In this document: positions 6,549 to 8,824 of the stretch, piece by piece | Layout of the letters: the number at the start of each line of letters is the position of its first letter | How positions within the stretch are numbered: position 1 is the stretch's first letter | Assembly: GCA_023248615.1 (NCBI GenBank) | Contig: JAHFEI010000066.1 | Location: forward strand, 1 to 8,824 | DNA from: Nitrospinales bacterium | GTDB taxonomy: Bacteria; Nitrospinota_A; UBA7883; JACRGQ01 | Direction of reading: 5' to 3' | DNA: 8,824 nt | Position numbers and translations under genes: made by a program | Notes under the pieces: model-generated | The model's input: only the letters and a program-made list of their open reading frames with translations | Told to the model about the DNA's origin: nothing | Databases searched by the model: none

Positions 6549-7151
6549 ATGGCGGTGAGGCTGTTTACCGAACTATTTAACAAGGATGCGCGCCATTTTA
6601 TCTGGATGGCATTCGTAGCCGCCTTAATGGCTATGGGGTACGCCCACATGGCAAATCTTGGTTTCGGCAGGTCGATGTTCATGGACAGCTTGCGGGAGCA
6701 CCTGCTGTTGTGCGCCGCCGGTTTTATGGCTGGCTGGGTGTTAAGGGATGCTGTAAGCGGCTATATCCGGGAGCTTTTTCTTTCCCCGTCGCGCTCCCTT
6801 GTCATATGGCCTGCCGCCGGTTATGTGCTGTTGCCGTTGCTTCTGATGGTGGTATTGCACCAGTTCCGGTATTTCCTTAACGATGGGCCTGCGAACATCT
6901 CCATGGGGTTAGGCCTGTTCATTAGCGGGATTATTTCCTCCAGAGTTGGCAAAGGTTTGGAGGTTGGCAAGGTGCCCGGGCTTGCAGAAGTGAAAATGGA
7001 GGATGAAAAGCTTTTGGCGTTGCTACGCACCGCCTACTCCGATTCGTGTTCCGCGCCCGTCCTTGTGGTGATTGCAGACGCACACAAAAGGCTGGGAAAC
7101 AGTTTTAAGGCCGAGTTGGCGCAGGCCCTTTCCGAATCGTGCGAAAAGTGA
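6549..7151 (+). CDS. Four-helix membrane protein of unknown function
   Basis: I do not recognise this 200-residue protein. Hydrophobic segments at about 16-36 (FIWMAFVAALMAMGYAHM), 50-68 (HLLLCAAGFMAGWVL), 84-104 (LVIWPAAGYVLLPLLLMVVL) and 114-132 (PANISMGLGLFISGII) suggest four membrane helices with both termini in the cytoplasm. A soluble tail from about 133 to 200 contains two amphipathic stretches (EDEKLLALLRTAYSDS and the ADAHKRLGNSFKAEL helix). I see no haem-ligand histidine pattern like that of the QmoC membrane domain and no cysteine motif. It begins 63 bases after the QmoA-like gene on the same strand, so it could anchor that protein or be co-expressed with it, but only position supports this. 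Confidence 0.72.
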   Translation: MAVRLFTELFNKDARHFIWMAFVAALMAMGYAHMANLGFGRSMFMDSLREHLLLCAAGFMAGWVLRDAVSGYIRELFLSPSRSLVIWPAAGYVLLPLLLMVVLHQFRYFLNDGPANISMGLGLFISGIISSRVGKGLEVGKVPGLAEVKMEDEKLLALLRTAYSDSCSAPVLVVIADAHKRLGNSFKAELAQALSESCEK

Positions 7152-7169
7152 GGGACTTTCGGGTACAGA

Positions 7170-7178
7170 TGTTATAAT
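7170..7178 (+). promoter_or_regulatory. Extended -10 promoter of the proline-rich protein gene
   Basis: TGTTATAAT is a perfect extended -10. Six bases later comes the ATG at 7185, so the expected start point coincides with the A of the start codon. There is no good -35, which an extended -10 can compensate for. Confidence 0.6.
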
Positions 7179-7184
7179 CAGCGG

Positions 7185-7856
7185 ATGCGTAGGTACAGGT
7201 TGCTTCTCGGCGTTTCGGCGGTTTTGCTTGGGTGTGGGGTCTCCTGGGCGTTTTCGCTGAATTCTGTTTTCCTTGTCGAGCGCCGGTTGGTGCATATCAG
7301 TGGCGCTGACACATATCCTACTCCAAGTTCGCCTCCACCATCGGCTCCCGCCCTATCCACCCCCGCAACCATATACCATACGCCGGACTCCAAGCCCGGT
7401 AGCGCGAAACCATACGGCCCGACCACCCAGCCGCAGTTCGCGCCACAATCCGCATCACCCAATGGCATCGGCTTTGGGTCGCATCCAAGGGCTTCGGGCG
7501 GCTCTTCCGGGCGTGTGGGGAGCGTGGCGATGGATGAAGGCGGGAAAAATGCCACAGTAACGGGTTCGGGCGGCAGGACTTTTACCGCCGAGAAGATGTT
7601 CGCCGGAGTGGACAACGAATTAAGGGTGGAAAGCGGCGGGGGCAGGGTGAACGTGCGGCTATCCCAGGTACAGTCCATAGAGTTCGGCGGGAGAAACATG
7701 GGAAGGCTGGACGTGAAAGTGAAACTTTCCACGGGGGATGAGCTATCGGGGACAATCTATTCTGGCGCCGTTTTCGAGTTTGTGTATTCCGGGCGCGTAC
7801 AAGTCGCCCGCGCCGAAGAGTTGAATGCCGTTAACTTCAAACAGGAAGGGCAGTAA
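7185..7856 (+). CDS. Secreted proline-rich protein with a tandem beta-type repeat
   Basis: I do not recognise this 223-residue protein as a named family. Residues 1-22 look like a signal peptide (basic MRRYR, core LLLGVSAVLLGCGV, site SWA/F); LLGC17 could alternatively be a weak lipobox. Residues 43-115 are a low-complexity Pro/Ser/Ala/Gly linker. The C-terminal 100 residues contain two similar units: 122-167 (VTGSGGRTFTAEKMFAG ... LSQVQSIEF) and 176-218 (VKLSTGDELSGTIYSG ... AEELNAVNF). Each has a strand, a Gly/Asp turn, a strand, and a closing hydrophobic-acidic strand, suggesting a small beta domain formed by duplication. It probably lies in the periplasm or on the outer membrane. It sits 33 bases after the membrane protein gene but has its own promoter, and ends 4 bases before the UbiX start, so it is likely co-transcribed with ubiX. 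Confidence 0.78.
   Translation: MRRYRLLLGVSAVLLGCGVSWAFSLNSVFLVERRLVHISGADTYPTPSSPPPSAPALSTPATIYHTPDSKPGSAKPYGPTTQPQFAPQSASPNGIGFGSHPRASGGSSGRVGSVAMDEGGKNATVTGSGGRTFTAEKMFAGVDNELRVESGGGRVNVRLSQVQSIEFGGRNMGRLDVKVKLSTGDELSGTIYSGAVFEFVYSGRVQVARAEELNAVNFKQEGQ
7843..7850 (+). promoter_or_regulatory. Shine-Dalgarno sequence deciding the ubiX start
   Basis: AGGAAGGG lies inside the end of the preceding gene, 10 bases before TTG 7861. It is the strongest ribosome binding site in the window and favours the TTG start over the upstream ATG at 7825. Confidence 0.55.
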
Positions 7857-7860
7857 GGCT

Positions 7861-8418
7861 TTGGCTCCGGTAGTGCTTGGCATATCCGGCGCATCCGGCG
7901 CGATATACGGCAGGGAGATATTCGACAGGCTCTGTGCGGCCAAACTGGAAGTCCATCTCGTCATTACCCCCACAGCCTTGCAGATATTGCGCGATGAGCT
8001 TGACCTTACGCAGGAGTACTTCCTCAGGGATGGGGTGACGGTATTGGACAATAGCCGATACAATACGCCTGTGGCAAGCGGCTCGTTCCTTACAGCCGGG
8101 ATGGTGGTAGCCCCGTGTAGCATGGGATGCTTGGCCAGGATTGCCGCAGGGGCTTCCACAGACCTGCTGGAAAGGGCGGCAGAGGTACACCTGAAGGAAC
8201 GCCGGACGCTTATACTGCTTCCGCGTGAAACGCCATTGTCCGACATCCACCTGGAGAACATGCTGAGGTTGAGCCGCGCCGGGGCTACGATAATGCCCGC
8301 TATGCCGGCTTTCACCAACCGACCAAAATCCGTGGACGGCCTTGCCGCCTTCATCGCGGGGCGGGTTTTCGACCACCTTGGTATAAAGCAGGATTTTTCC
8401 CAGCGCTACGCCGGTTGA
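7861..8418 (+). CDS. ubiX: UbiX-family flavin prenyltransferase
   Basis: UbiX joins dimethylallyl phosphate to reduced FMN and makes prenylated FMN, the cofactor of UbiD decarboxylases used in quinone synthesis and aromatic metabolism. The 185-residue protein has the opening LGISGASGAIYG (6-17), APCSMGCLARIAAG (84-97), the strong signature RAAEVHLKERRTLILLPRE (105-123) and IHLENMLRL (129-137). Aligned with Pseudomonas UbiX from memory, R105, K112, R122, E123 and R168 correspond to the substrate-binding R122, K129, R139, E140 and R185. The usual Phe-Tyr of the PxFYxxP motif is F151-T152 here, so the position of Y169 is threonine. The start is TTG 7861, supported by a Shine-Dalgarno sequence 10 bases upstream and by the conserved first strand; ATG 7825 would add 12 residues and overlap the previous gene. 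No ubiD is in the window. Confidence 0.93.
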   Translation: MAPVVLGISGASGAIYGREIFDRLCAAKLEVHLVITPTALQILRDELDLTQEYFLRDGVTVLDNSRYNTPVASGSFLTAGMVVAPCSMGCLARIAAGASTDLLERAAEVHLKERRTLILLPRETPLSDIHLENMLRLSRAGATIMPAMPAFTNRPKSVDGLAAFIAGRVFDHLGIKQDFSQRYAG

Positions 8419-8824
8419 TGGCACAGGTACAGATTCTCTTCCTTGGCTCTGGCACTTCAACCGGAGTCCCGATGATAGGATGCGCATGCCGCACTTGCAC
8501 CTCGACTGATGGGAAAGACAACAGGACCAGGTCTTCGATACTTCTCCGTTGGAGCGGTGGGGAGACGCAACGGCAGGTATTGGTGGACGCATCTACCGAC
8601 TTGCGCGCCCAATCGTTGCGCTTTGGCCTGAATCGCCTGGACGCGGTATTGTTCACCCACACGCATGCGGACCATGTGCTCGGCATAGACGAACTGAGGA
8701 GCTTCAACTTCATCCAGAAAGCGGAGATACCCTGTTACGGCTCGCCGGAAACGATGCTGTCTTTGCGGACACGCTTCGACTATATCTTTAAGGGCGTACC
8801 GTACGAGGGAGGAGGAATACCGCA
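8418..8824 (+). CDS. PhnP-like MBL-fold metallohydrolase (N-terminal part, cut by window edge)
   Basis: 135 complete codons are visible. The protein opens MAQVQILFLGSGTSTGVPMI and continues with a C22-x-C24-xx-C27 motif, the structural-zinc site of the PhnP group, then VLVDASTDLRAQ (54-65) and the metal-binding motif HTHADH (81-86) followed by GIDELRSF. This is the metallo-beta-lactamase fold with two catalytic metal ions. PhnP itself is a phosphodiesterase acting on cyclic ribose phosphates; stand-alone relatives have uncertain substrates, and no phn gene is nearby, so PhnP activity is not claimed. The remaining metal ligands lie beyond base 8824. The ATG shares one base with the ubiX stop (TGATG), which indicates translational coupling and one operon. 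Confidence 0.92.
   Translation, partial: MAQVQILFLGSGTSTGVPMIGCACRTCTSTDGKDNRTRSSILLRWSGGETQRQVLVDASTDLRAQSLRFGLNRLDAVLFTHTHADHVLGIDELRSFNFIQKAEIPCYGSPETMLSLRTRFDYIFKGVPYEGGGIP

Noticed and set aside
7837..8592. A 251-codon open frame antisense to ubiX and the MBL hydrolase
   Set aside because: Both sense genes are unmistakable family members across this stretch; the antisense frame is a by-product of their composition.

Overview
The window is ordinary-looking bacterial chromosome with densely packed genes, and it carries no RNA gene, CRISPR array or mobile element that I can see. Signal peptides on two predicted envelope proteins and a QmoA/HdrA-type flavoprotein suggest an anaerobic or microaerophilic Gram-negative bacterium of the broad deltaproteobacterial/Nitrospirota/Nitrospinota type. 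This placement is an inference with low confidence. ATA is used often for isoleucine although the DNA is moderately GC-rich.

Layout. Positions 1-2291 hold a leftward run of three genes: an XRE-type regulator, a DUF2851 protein, and the N-terminal part of tsaB (tRNA t6A modification). A divergent intergenic region (2292-2397) separates them from a rightward AgcS-type sodium:alanine/glycine symporter (2398-3792), which ends in a GC-rich hairpin. Next come a secreted TPR protein (3937-5070), an orphan QmoA-like iron-sulfur flavoprotein (5229-6485), an unrecognised four-helix membrane protein (6549-7151), a secreted proline-rich protein with a tandem beta-type repeat (7185-7856), a UbiX-family flavin prenyltransferase (7861-8418), and the N-terminal part of a PhnP-like metallo-beta-lactamase-fold hydrolase (8418-8824, cut by the window end).

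The main signals: (1) Several genes have a near-consensus extended -10 box (TGnTAtaaT) only 6-9 bases before the start codon and no Shine-Dalgarno sequence, which points to leaderless transcription as a general habit of this genome. (2) The QmoA-like protein stands without qmoB, qmoC or apr genes and has lost the cysteine pair near its flavin domain, while keeping three other four-cysteine sets. (3) The DUF2851 protein combines a PD...ExHK motif with one central and three C-terminal cysteines, reminiscent of iron-sulfur PD-(D/E)xK nucleases. (4) The UbiX protein has threonine where the prenyl-phosphate-binding tyrosine of the family is expected. None of these amounts to a proven new system; the QmoA-like protein with its neighbours and the DUF2851 protein are the best leads.
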